Shown here in pieces: positions 23,525 to 34,146 of a stretch of DNA of 64,000 bases (its first letter is position 1; every line of letters begins with the position of its first letter). The notes under the pieces were generated by a model. The model ran no database searches. It was not told the DNA's origin and saw only the letters and a list, made by a program, of their open reading frames with translations. The DNA is from Notospermus geniculatus (Eukaryota > Nemertea > Pilidiophora > Heteronemertea > Lineidae). Location of the stretch: the NCBI GenBank assembly GCA_002633025.1, contig NMRB01000110.1, forward strand, positions 312,377 to 376,376, in the 5' to 3' direction. The position numbers were made by a program, and so were the translations under genes.

Positions 23525-23845
23525 AAACGCTTTGTCAACCGATGAACTTCGCTTGGATACCTCAGGAAACTGTCCTACGCTCACCGTTTTTACACATTGA
23601 GCCGACTTCAAACCCCACTTGTCGCAAAATTTGCACGGTAGCCTAGAGAGCGCGTCTGCCACTCCATGGTCCTTCCTCTGTCTATGCACAATCTCAAAAT
23701 CGAATGCACTCAAATATTCGATCCATCTAGCCAATGACCTTCCAGTTCTCTGAAATTCATCAGCCACTGGCGGCTACTATGGTCCGTTCGTACCGTGAAC
23801 CTTTTTCCGGAAAGGTAATGATCATTTCCAATCAAGTAATGGGTT
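23525..23845 (-). pseudogene. Ty3/gypsy RNase H C-terminal fragment
   Basis: On the minus strand, one frame (about 23845-23740) encodes RFTVRTDH and QWLMNF, and a second frame (23767-23516) continues with SLARWIEYLSAFDFEIVHRQ and GVADALSRLP. This is the end of gypsy RNase H, with one frameshift near 23745. It is followed by a CKFCDKW Cys patch. It differs in sequence from the 18-20 kb copies, so it is from a different gypsy lineage or an older copy. The third copy of the duplicated unit ends right at its edge (about 23534). Confidence 0.75.
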
Positions 23846-23929
23846 TTCTGATTCATACTGGCTCAGAATACAAATTATTGAAATCTATGGAATTGTGCCA
23901 ATTTCTTGCGGCCATCATTGGTCAACAAC

Positions 23930-24650
23930 AAGTCTCACATCATGCCACACATGAATTGATCCATCAACTACTAAAATTTGGTCGAAAGGGCACCAGAAAG
24001 TGTCCTTTCCACTGTCCCTTCACCTACCTTTGATGCCATGTCTTCTGTTGGAGACTGAGGTAAAAAAATGCCTGAAGTAGCAGTCTGATCTCTCGTGATA
24101 GACTCTGGTAGTGTTATTGACTCTGATGAGAAGCAGCAGGATGTTCCACTCACTCCCTTTGTATCTCCATCATGCCAAGCAATATGTTGCCAACTATTTG
24201 GTCCATCAACTGCTGCAATTTGTGTCCAAAGGGCGCCCGAAAAAGTCCTTTCCCACATCCCTCCAGCTACTTTGCAGCCATGTCTTCTGTGGAGATTGAA
24301 GTAAAAAAATGTTTGGTGTAAGCAATCTGATCACTCATGATAGACTCTTCTGGTGTTGACTGATGAGAAGCAGCAGGATGTTCACTCTCCTTGTATCTCC
24401 ATCACGCCATGTTGCCAGCAATTTGTGTCCAAAGGGCACCTGAATGTGTCCTTTTCACCATACCACCTGCTGCCTTTGCGGCCATTGGCCATGTCTCGTC
24501 TGTCCCAGATTGAGGTAAAAAAATGTTTGGTGTAAGCAATCTGATCTCTGGTGATACTCTTCTGGTGTTATTGACTGTGATAAAAGCAGCAGGATGTTTC
24601 ACTCACTCTCCTTCTATCTCCATCACGCCAAGCAATATATGCCTTATTTA
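23930..24650. repeat. Degenerate tandem repeat, period about 230 bp, three to four units
   Basis: The landmark AAGCAGCAGGATGTT occurs at 24131, 24368 and 24594, with matching flanks (CATCACGCCA, TTTGTGTCCAAAGGGC, GGTAAAAAAATG) at corresponding offsets. A more diverged partial unit starts near 23930. The reading frames across it are periodic by-products. Confidence 0.8.
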
Positions 24651-24728
24651 TATTCGTCCATGAATACGATGACTCAGACCATCTTAATTGGAAAAGACTC
24701 TTCAGCGAGGTTGGATAGCTGGGCAAAT

Positions 24729-25735
24729 ATGACATGTTTACCATTACATTCGCACTCGTCATTTATGAGTGGACCTTTGCATCCCTGAGATGGATATTAA
24801 GTAATCTGCCGGTTGGCGAAAGTGGCACTTGTCATTTCGATTCGGTTCATCTTTCTCTAAAAGTCTTTGGCGGATTTGTTGTAGAGGACCTCCAATCAGA
24901 ATACCGATTGGCCAACCTGATTTTTTGGGCAGCCCAGGGTTATGAGTGTTTCGTAGTGTTGCATGTTAGAGGATGATGGAGGGATGAAGCCCCTCTGAGG
25001 ATTTGTCACTGGAGGGATCACCCTCTTTCCTTTAGTTCTGATCTTACTGACTTGAAATTCATTCAGTGCTCGAAAAGTTGCTCGTTTATTTGCCATTTGC
25101 GTTCATGAATCAAGACTTTGCTAATGCATGCAATCATAAGGTCGCAATTTGGCGATTGAAAAGTCACTTTTAAATTGCATTTATTCCCAAAAGTCTAAAT
25201 CAAAGCCTACTCTTTACTTTTAACAGGCATTAGACATGTTTACCATTACATTCGCACTCGTCATTTATGAGTGGACCTTTGCATCCCTGAGATGGATATT
25301 AAGTAATCTGCCGGTTGGCGAAAGCGGCACTTGTCATTTCGATTCGGTTCATCTTCCTCTACAAGTCTTTGGCGGATTTGTTGTAGAGGTCGAGGACCTC
25401 CAATCAGAATACCGATTGGCCAACCTGATTTTTTGGGCAACCCAGGGTTATGAGTGTTTCGTAGTGTTGCATGTTAGAGGATTATGGAGGGATGAAGCCC
25501 CTCTGAGGATTTGTTACTGGAGGGATCACCCTCTTTCCTTTAGTTCTGATCTTACTGACTTGAAATTCATTCAGTGCTCGAAAAGTTGCTCGTTTATTTG
25601 CCATTTGCGTTCATGAATCAAGACTTTGCTAATGCATGCAATCATAAGGTCACAATTTGGCGATTGAAAAGTCACTTTTAAATTGCATTTATTCCCAAAA
25701 GTCTAAATCAAAGCCTACTCTTTACTTTTAACAGG
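24729..25735. repeat. Direct duplication, period 502 bp
   Basis: The stretch starting GACATGTTTACCATTACATT recurs about 502 bp later with only a few differences; one is a 6-bp insertion (GTCGAG) in copy 2. Both copies end in TTTACTTTTAACAGGCATT. The frames of 80 and 126 codons on the + strand are versions of the same stretch; they have no recognisable domain, and the match of both copies extends beyond them, so I do not call a gene. Confidence 0.9.
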
Positions 25736-26180
25736 CATTCAGAATGCCAGGAAATTGCTTCTTCAACAGCCTTTGATTTCACAATTTTTCTGGGGAGGCC
25801 CCATCAGGGCTTGCTTCCAGGTCGTGGCGAATGGCATTTCAATCCAACTCGCCAGTCAGCGAGTTGGTCTTCGGCTGACTTTTGAGCACTGCAAATGAAG
25901 ATGCTGTTCTATTCCCATCTGTCTTATTGCTGCCTACAGCATATCTTTCCAAGCTTGTTTTTGTATGCTGCTGCATATGATTGGTCTACGATGAAATGCT
26001 GCCAGTGCCAGCCGCTGCTTGGACTCCTACTCTTGTACCTCCTCCGCACCAACAAGTACTAAAATCATAAGATGCTGTAAATGTCATCTGACTTGTAGAA
26101 GGTGGCTGCTGAAGGTGTTACTTGAAAAATATATCTTTAATCATGATAAAAGGGTTCATTCAAGAGGCAGTAATTTACAT

Positions 26181-27228
26181 ACACTTGGCTTATTCTCTGT
26201 GGTTGAAAAATTGTTTATTGTCTTCTTCAAAGTGAATGGATTTGATACTGAGGGTGGGTATTATATTGGGTACATTGACAAAGGTCAACTCTACTCTCGT
26301 CTATCCAGCGTAGTCTTCAGAGCTTCATGGAATTCTAATGATAGATTCCTCTGGCAGGCACGGATCCAGAGGGGGGCGGAAGGGACGTTTATTTTTGGCA
26401 GAGTAGTGATTTTTTAGCGAGAAAAATTTGATCACATAAAAATTCAAGTATTTTGCTCTCAGATGCCAGGAAAATGCATCTAAAAGCACTTAAATTGTCA
26501 AATTTCTCTGTGGGAGGGCCCCCCACACCCCCCGTTTCAGCTTCTTGCTTTCGGTGCTCACCACGTCCGGCGGGCGACGTCGAGCTCCGCCCCCCCTTTC
26601 TGTCAATCCTGGATCCGTGCCTGTCTGGCTGCATGGTCAGCAGCTTTCCTGATCGGGAGTGAGTTGAGTGATTACTATCGCCATTCTGTTGGTTCATTCC
26701 CATTCTTCTACAACCTACCTTTTAATCTTTGGTGGTGTTATTCCCTGTCAAAAGTCAATGAAAGTAGAGAAGGGACGTACGTTGTGATTTATGCAAAGTA
26801 TTTATTGGATTATTGATTCTTCCACCTTCATCATTCATTATGACACTTGGCTTATTCTCTGTGGTTGAAAAATTGTTTATTGTCTTCTTCAAAGTGAATG
26901 GATTTGATACTGAGGGTGGGTATTATATTGGGTACGTTGACAAAGGTCAACTACTCTCGTCTATCCAGCGTAGTCTTCAGAGCTTCATGGAATTCTAATG
27001 ATAGATTCCTCTGGCTGCATGGTCAGCAGCTTTCCTGATTGGGAGTGAGTTGAGTGATTACTATCGCCATTCTGTTGGTTCATTCCCATTCTTCTACAAC
27101 CTACCTTTTAATCTTTGGTGGTGTTATTCCCTGTCCAAAGTCAATGAAAGTAGAGAAGGGACGTACGTTGTGATTTATGCAAAGTATTTATTGGATTATT
27201 GATTCTTCCACCTTCATCATTCATTATG
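26181..27228. repeat. Direct duplication with a MITE in one copy only
   Basis: Copy 1 (26181-26842, 662 bp) and copy 2 (26843-27228, 386 bp) both run from ACACTTGGCTTATTCTCTG to ATTCATTATG. The length difference is accounted for exactly by a 269-bp insertion plus its 5-bp target duplication and a 2-bp indel. Confidence 0.93.
26355..26623. mobile_element. MITE, 269 bp, TIR CAGGCACGGATCCAG, hAT-like ends
   Basis: The perfect 15-bp inverted ends CAGGCACGGATCCAG / CTGGATCCGTGCCTG define it. TCTGG flanks it on both sides (26350-26354, 26624-26628), and the other copy of the local duplication has this site empty at about 27010-27014, proving insertion. CAGG-type termini suggest hAT, but hAT elements usually make 8-bp duplications and only 5 bp are seen here. 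The superfamily is therefore open. It has no coding capacity. Confidence 0.9.
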
Positions 27229-28022
27229 TCGGCTTGAGAAAATTACACAAGGTGGCAAGAAATGTCAGCCTCAGAAATTGCCTCCATTTTCATTGATTTC
27301 CGTATGTAATTTTTTGCATATCGGTGGCTCTAATGGAAGAAAATGGCAAACAGCTTATTCCAGATAAAGAAGCTGAGGCAAATGTGGTCTTATTTTTATA
27401 AATCATGTCAAGGTATTTTCTATTGGCACAATTGATTGGATTTTGCAAATGGTTTGGCTATTTTTCGTCTTATATCGAATGTCTGAAGGTTCAATTTGCC
27501 CAATATCATGTTCACAGGAAAATGAATCCCGAAAGAGGAAATGGTCCATTAGTCTTAGATGTTGAGTTGAAAGCTGAACATCGAGGTGTTATTAGCTCTA
27601 CAGGGTGTTTCAAGAACATGTGTCATGCTGACCTATTGTTTTTGGAGAAGCCATTCCCCAAACCTCCATATGATTATATGAATGTAGAATTTTTGGTGAT
27701 TCAAGGTGCAAACCAGGGCAAAAACAGATCCTAGAAAAAGAAAATAATCGATTTGATTCTGTACACACCAGTCTTCCAAAAGGCCAAAGAATCAGATTTC
27801 ATAAATCACTCATTTGGACAAAAAAAAGCTGTCCTCATGTTGATTTCAAAATTCCATAAATGATGGTTGAACCAGTCACCTGAGCTGCCGTTTTTACAGA
27901 AAAACAGCCGTAAGTGCAGTTGTGAATGTTTTATTTCCGCCGCAGCCGGCGTATTGCCTTCCTTTCCAAACACATTACCACTGAGTGTGTTTACCAAGCA
28001 CTTTCTCCTTCCTATTTTTCAG
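27229..28022. other. Intronic sequence before the second MTMR exon
   Basis: No repeat or gene is recognised. A 109-codon + strand frame (27405-27734) has no known domain and no splice signals at its ends. The stretch ends in a clear polypyrimidine tract (CTTTCTCCTTCCTATTTTTCAG), the acceptor for the next exon. Confidence 0.5.
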
Positions 28023-28185
28023 GTCCTCCATATGCACATAGCATCGGTTGAGAAGCTTCCTCTGACCACAGCTGGCTCGCCGCTTCAGATCCGCTGTAAG
28101 ACGTTCCTGTGTGTGACGTTCATTATCCCGAGAGAACGTGACTGCCATGATGTGTACACAACGCTGCTCAAACTCTCTCAGCCAG
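28023..28185 (+). CDS. Myotubularin-related phosphatase (MTMR6/7/8 group), PH-GRAM exon B
   Basis: The 163-nt exon between TTTTTCAG and a GTAGTT donor enters in phase 0 from exon A and leaves with one base of the next codon. It encodes HIASVEKLPLTTAGSPLQIR and FIIPRERDCHDVYTTLLKLS, the characteristic middle of the PH-GRAM domain in MTMR6/7/8. The join ETW|VLH with exon A reproduces the family sequence. The exon is preceded by an 18.9-kb intron filled with transposons and followed by a 19.9-kb intron that houses the LINE. No frame break or unusual residue is seen. Confidence 0.94.
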
Positions 28186-28752
28186 GTAGTTGTAGAATTT
28201 CCTCAATCTTGTTTATGCCAATGTTCTGATGAAATCAACCCCTTCTGCATCTAGGGATGCTTAAAAACTTCTCATCCTTGCTGCAAGCTCTTGGTGTGTT
28301 ACAATGTACTGTTTTCAAACATGTCGAAGCAATGCTCTAAGTTTTTTAAAAAACCACCCTACCATTTGATACTCTGACCATAATAATAATAGTTGAACAG
28401 TCTAATGGGCTTCTTTTGTTCTCATGGCAATTTCCTAAAATCTATAGTAATTTAATCGAAAACCATTCGAACTGGTAGGCGATTTCACCTAGTTTTGACG
28501 CAATTTGCTGTGTACGTTCTTTCGAGTGCTGTATTGGTATTGTTGTAAACTATCGTTGGATTGAACTTTAGAATCGATGCCACGATATTGGTCGCAGAAT
28601 GAACCATCAGTCAAAGTAGAATGACAATTTGTCGTTATTAATTAGGTGCAATAGAACAAAGATATTGATACCGTCACTCTGCAACAATAAAGCAATCAGC
28701 TACTTATGACGTTGATAATGAAAATTACATTCAAATATGAGACCATCAATAA

Positions 28753-29028
28753 ATGGTGGGGGGGGGGTCACGACTGGCATCTACCTTACGGACCTACACG
28801 GAGACCTATACCTCACCTGGGGTACAAGCTATCATTGGCCCTGTGATCCAGCTGGATGTTATGATGGTGAAGGTTCAGTATCCAATGATTGAAGTACTGC
28901 AGAGAAGTATTTTCAACAACTTGCACCCTCTGGTGCTGAAGTTCACTGGACGCTACTTCGTGATTTCAGATGTCCGTGGTCCTCCTTATCTGCTGCAACA
29001 TATCTGGTCCTTTGTGACCAAGGCGTAA
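28753..29028 (+). other. Unrecognised 91-codon open frame downstream of exon B
   Basis: The frame starts at a G-run (28758-28767) and ends in TAA at 29026-29028. It includes VQAIIGPVIQLDVMMVKVQY and VLKFTGRYFVISDVRGPPYL. Codon choice looks protein-like, and the opposite strand is closed. There is no signal peptide, no domain I recognise, and it lies within an MTMR intron on the same strand. It may be a fragment of a retroposed gene or transposon, or chance. Confidence 0.22.
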
Positions 29029-32000
29029 ATGTAACACCCCAGCGAGGCTGAGTTGTCCACAAAACCTAAAGGTTATTGCAACTGTATGTTTGAATAGCTG
29101 TCATTATCACTGCTTGGCACGTTCTCCTGACCAATCAACACTCTGACAATTATTGTCTTTCCGTCCACCGTTGTGCCGTTTACTATCGGTGGTGATGTTA
29201 TTTCTGGTTGCCCTTTGCTTTCTTGGCAGCTACATTCATATGACTGTCAATAAAAGCTTCCAGATTTTCTGCTCTGTTGACTTGCAGTTTGACCAGAGGT
29301 CTGCCAAGAGTTATTGCAATATACTACGACCAGTTTTGATGTTGGTAATATCGGACTCTTTTATGGTAGTGAGTTTCCGCAATGTGAGTCAGTTAGGTCT
29401 ACGGTGACCGGTGACCGTTAGGGACGATTCTCCTAATTGTTCAAGTAGGCTATAAGGATGATGGAAGAATAATCCTTCTAAATATTGTCTTCCGCCTAAC
29501 CGGGCCATTTTGGAAACATACGATAATTTTATTGGCGACAGTGTTGCATGACTTGCAGTGTTCAGCTTCGGCTGATGGAGCCGAACCACAAACTAATTAG
29601 TACGATGTTGACATCATAAGTTTCCCAAAGATGAAAAAGTGAAGAACACGAAGTATAGTCTTCGTCATTGAACCTACCACTTATTAAAAAACTTATATGT
29701 TGTTGACATCAACTCCTTTCTAGTAAAGCTAATTTGGCTCGAGCGCAGAGCAACTTAGGAGCTTTGATGCCATTCTCATCTCTAGTGATTAGCTAATTGT
29801 GTTGCCATTCGAGAAATCACCCTGAAGAATCCCCTCTTGCAAGTGAAGGGTAATTCTTTCAAGTATACAGTAATGCTTGTTGACATGAGATGCTCCATGA
29901 TTGCAATTGTTTCATGCGAAGTATTGATATTAGACAATTCCTTGTTAGTGTTTTGTAATGTTAAGTGCTAGTGTTCCCGTATGAGATGAAAGGTTGCTTA
30001 GGTTTTTGCATAATCTGAGCTTATCATTCCCGTGAATGAGGATGACCTGATCAACTGGTAGTTTTTTGTGCATCACTAAGTGCTATGAGGATTTTGAACA
30101 GAAAAATAATGTTCTTTCCTTCCCCACTTTCCTACAGGAAAGCTTCACGTATAATTACATGACCTTTTGTTGATCAGGTATACAGGTGTCAGGCTAATAA
30201 TTCTTTGTTGCCAGAACTTTTGTATTGTTCCCAACTTCTCTGCACTTTCTTTTCCTTCAGAAGTATTCTTGACACCAAAAATTACCAGTCCTACCGAGTT
30301 TCTCTTTGTTGATCATTATCCATGCGCAAGGCTTCAAGCTAGGCTGAGTTCAACTCCCTCTTAATTGCCGTTTGATGAGGCGATGTGACAGAAACTGACA
30401 GCTATGATGAAGAATGACCTTTGAAGTCGGCCACTTTCCAGGATAATGGATTCAGCCTTTAGCAGTCTATCCACTTCGACTGAAGTAGGTGGTGCTGCCT
30501 TCTGGGTCTGCCACCTCTCTCCCTCTTCCTTGATTGCGGTCAAAACTCTTGTGTCAGGTGTATTGCCCATATTAGTGCAGTTTTGCTTCATCCCTAGTGC
30601 ACTTCAAAGAAAGCTACACATGAGACTACATGAGGATCTTCGAGACACCTCAGCAATCTTCTGTACTAGCAATCAAGTCTCCACTCTGTCAAAACTCACG
30701 ATCGGAACTTTCTCCTGATGGTTCATTACTACTCAGCTTTTGGCAACTTTCCTCGCCTAACAGTGGGCCTCCTTTCTTCCATTTCAACATATATGTTTCT
30801 TCAGAAAACATTTCACTCAGTATTTTCTTTTAAAACTTCTCCACCAGAACAGAGGAGCTTTCTCAACATGGCTTTCAGCTCTGTCTTCCTCCATTACCTT
30901 TCTGTTTGATCCAAAGTTGTTCTTCTTCTTTTGATTTCAAAAACATTTTTAGGAATGTTGGGTAGAGGAATCCATCTGTCATGTTCATTTTGTTGCTGTC
31001 TCAAAACTTATGGAATGCAGGAAATTGTTTTGAAATTCCAACTGATGTCGCCTTGAGAGCTCTAACATGCTCTCCAAACATTCCTAAAGGACATACCCTG
31101 CCTCCAGCCATCCATCAGCAAATGTTTCTCATTCCGAGCCCAAAACTCAGTGGCTTGCCTTCAGCTGTACATGAAGTTGCCTCTTGAAAACATTGCTCCC
31201 CGGAGGCACTGCCGTGTTAGCTTTGCCAATTCTTCCTAGCCTCTGATTTCAGCAGCTCATTGAATTGTTCTCCCATGGACCTCGGCAAGGTGGACTACTG
31301 TGCCACCTACTCATTACTGATTGAACCCCGAGGGGAGAGGGTATGTCGTTGTGAATTCAGAACATGGCCACCAGCGGGAACAAGATTCAATGATAAATGA
31401 TGGTTCTGCTAATCTCTTGCCTGTGTCTACACATGGTCACTGCGACTTGGCAATAGTTGACTTGATTAACATATGGAGAGGCTACTCTCCTCTTCTGCCA
31501 AGTTGCTGCAGCTCAACTCAAGTGATATCAATTTTTGCATTGTCATGACTGAAGCCATGACCGTTCATGTTACTCGTTCTATTCTTTGCAATAATGCAAA
31601 AATATCCATTCTATTCTTAGCAATAATGCAAAAAAATATCGTCTTAACCTCCTACGGTTTGCACCACCAACTTACGAAACAGATACTCTGTCTCCACTCC
31701 AAATGCCATTCGTATCTTTATGCCGAACAATCAAGGGTTACTATAAACTACAAGCTGTCATGTAACACTAATGTATAAGGTGACTCAATGGACCAGTTTC
31801 CGACAGTTGCATGTGTATTGTGTAACTATCACATGTCAGAGAATCCCTGACAAATATAGCTTGCTTTTTTACCATTCTCTCTTTACAACTCTCTCAGACG
31901 TAGGCACTGCTCTTATCTCGAGTGTCTATACCCTGGAATACTTCCTTTCTTCTCTTTGAAGTTGTACTTACTTCAATCTCTGATATCATTTTCATGTGGA

Positions 32001-34026
32001 AAGCGGTGTTAGTTGTTGCCATTCACCATCTTGCTGAAAAAGGAAAAGAATAGAAAAAATCGCTGTCTTCTCTACTAATAGTACAAATCAATATTGTATC
32101 GGGTGATTCACTCATTCAGGATGTTTGGTCTGGTGGCGCCATGTAAGTTGTCATGTCTCATGCACATGATACCTATCTAAATGTGTACGTATGGATGACA
32201 TTGTTGTGGTTTAGCTACACGAGTTCCATCAAGTGATGTTGCAGTAATTGCCAGCTGTCTCTTTCCAGTTCTTTTGAAAAGCACCATCATCAAGGGAGTT
32301 TCCTGTGTTGACTAAAAGATGGTTTTGAAGCAATGCGGATGCTGGGACGAAACATAAATTCTAGGATGGTGTAATGGTTGAGCTTAAGTTCCGTCAACTG
32401 AAGTGGAATTGCTGTTGGCAACTCGTCAAATCCATACCCTTTTCCTCAGTCATTCTTTTTACAATGCCTCGATCCTTTACAAAGTTTCCTGTGTTGACAA
32501 AAAGATGCTTTGAAGCTAAATAAGTATTCAAAAGGCACAGCAACCGATAAAGCCAAGTTTCGAAGGAACATAAAGATTTCTTTGAAAATAGCCAAAAGGA
32601 ACGCTATCTCTTTCTTTGTCAGATAACAATAGGATGTAAACTGCAGGTGGTTATTGGTGTATCCATGGAGTTTGATCTTTACATGATCACAAAGATGCTG
32701 AGTTCCAGTCCTGCATCTTTTTCCATAGATTAGTCATGTATTATAGCAGCTGCACCTTCTACTGAACATGTTCCAGCTATTCTGCACTTGGCAAGCTTAT
32801 TGGTAACTGCTTTTTTGCACAGAAGTACTCAAGATAAGGTCTGCTGTTGCGACCCAAATTCTAATCTAAGACTAAGTTACATCCATTACATTTTGCAACA
32901 ACAATTAGTTTGGAGCATTTTCATATGATTTTTTTTCTGCGATGGTAAAAAGTAATAAATCGTTAAAATACTTTGTTCAAGAAAAAGATTGACATAAAAA
33001 GAAATTGATTAGTACCGGAAATTTCAAGTAATCAAATAATCCTCTGCGAATCAATTTCCAATTTCAATGGACAAGTACTTTTAAATCCATAATTCCAAGG
33101 TGAATTGTTCAGCAAATGAATTTCGCACCCACACAGTCATATTCAAAGGATCGGAACCAATCCACATTAATACCAATCCTTTGCCTGAAGCCAAACTCTT
33201 CTATTCAAAGTTTCTGTGTTTTATTTGACCTTTATGTTCATCCATATGAAATGAAAATACACGATATTGAACTTGAAGTATCAGTTTGAATTCCTCCAAC
33301 GCGAATTCTCATTCGTCGTGTATTATTCATCGTGTAGGGATTGAAAAGCTGGATTGGTCGTGTGAGAAGACGTGGTGGATCAAAAATATAATGTTTTGTT
33401 CGTATCCATGACAGTATTTTGGGTGTCTCCATCTCGTCAGTTTAAAAAATGTGACAAGATTTTGCCTGACAGGTAATCGATATTGGCTGGAGCAGTCTCG
33501 TAAGAATGCAGCACGTTTCATGCATGAAATCAGCAGGAAATCAGCATGAAATTCGTCATTAGTGTGCAGGATTTGCCTGAAGTTCATGCGTGTCTGATAG
33601 AGGTCATTGTTCTGGGATGCATGACCACTGGTAAATACCGACATACTCTCCCAATAGGAGCAGTCAGCCGCGCATATTGCTAACAGATGGCAGCACAGTC
33701 TTAGCGGACCAAATGTACAGGAAATCTATTATGATCGCTGCTCGATCGATAATGACTGGGTCCGCTAGATGCATTGAATTGGGCCCTAGTGACACCTAGT
33801 GGTCAACTCGCTGACAGCTCCTATAGTGGTGACCAGTGGTAACTTGTAATAGCTCTGTCTTGGTTGAGGTTTAGTCATCAGACATGGAATGTCCATCATG
33901 GTATTACGAATTCCCTTGTTTCCAGTATGTATCAACAGTTGAAGACATTGATAAAGTGTCCTTTGATGGGAGGGTTTCGTGTTTCTCTGCTGCAGGTGGG
34001 CATTTGGCTGGTTCCTCCGCATTCAT
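29029..34026. other. Intronic sequence, no gene recognised
   Basis: About 5 kb of AT-rich sequence within MTMR intron B. A small direct repeat of ATTCTATTCTTxGCAATAATGC occurs near 31575-31640. Reading frames are short and overlapping, with no domains. No transposon ends were recognised. Confidence 0.45.
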
Positions 34027-34146
34027 TGGGTCATATGAATAAAGACTAGCAAATGCTTTTACTTGAATTTTGCAATGCAAGTGCACTAAGGAATGCTGTA
34101 CAAAGTTGAAGTAAAAGCATTTGCTAGTCTTTATTCATATGACCCA
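34027..34146. repeat. Perfect inverted repeat, 38-bp arms, 44-nt loop
   Basis: The left arm (34027-34064, TGGGTCATATGAATAAAGAC then TAGCAAATGCTTTTACTT) is the exact reverse complement of the right arm (34109-34146). No mismatches are seen over 38 bp. The loop is unique sequence. It could be a tiny foldback transposon relic, a source of hairpin RNA, or a cloning/assembly palindrome. Confidence 0.9.

Noticed and set aside
24000-24600. Regularly spaced similar segments considered as a CRISPR-like or RNA-gene array
   Set aside because: Units are about 230 bp with no conserved short repeat plus unique spacer pattern; this is a eukaryotic tandem repeat.
24734-25616. Two similar + strand frames (80 and 126 codons) that might be a duplicated gene
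   Set aside because: The duplicated DNA extends beyond the frames, differences include stop gain and indels, and there is no domain. It is explained by the 502-bp duplication.
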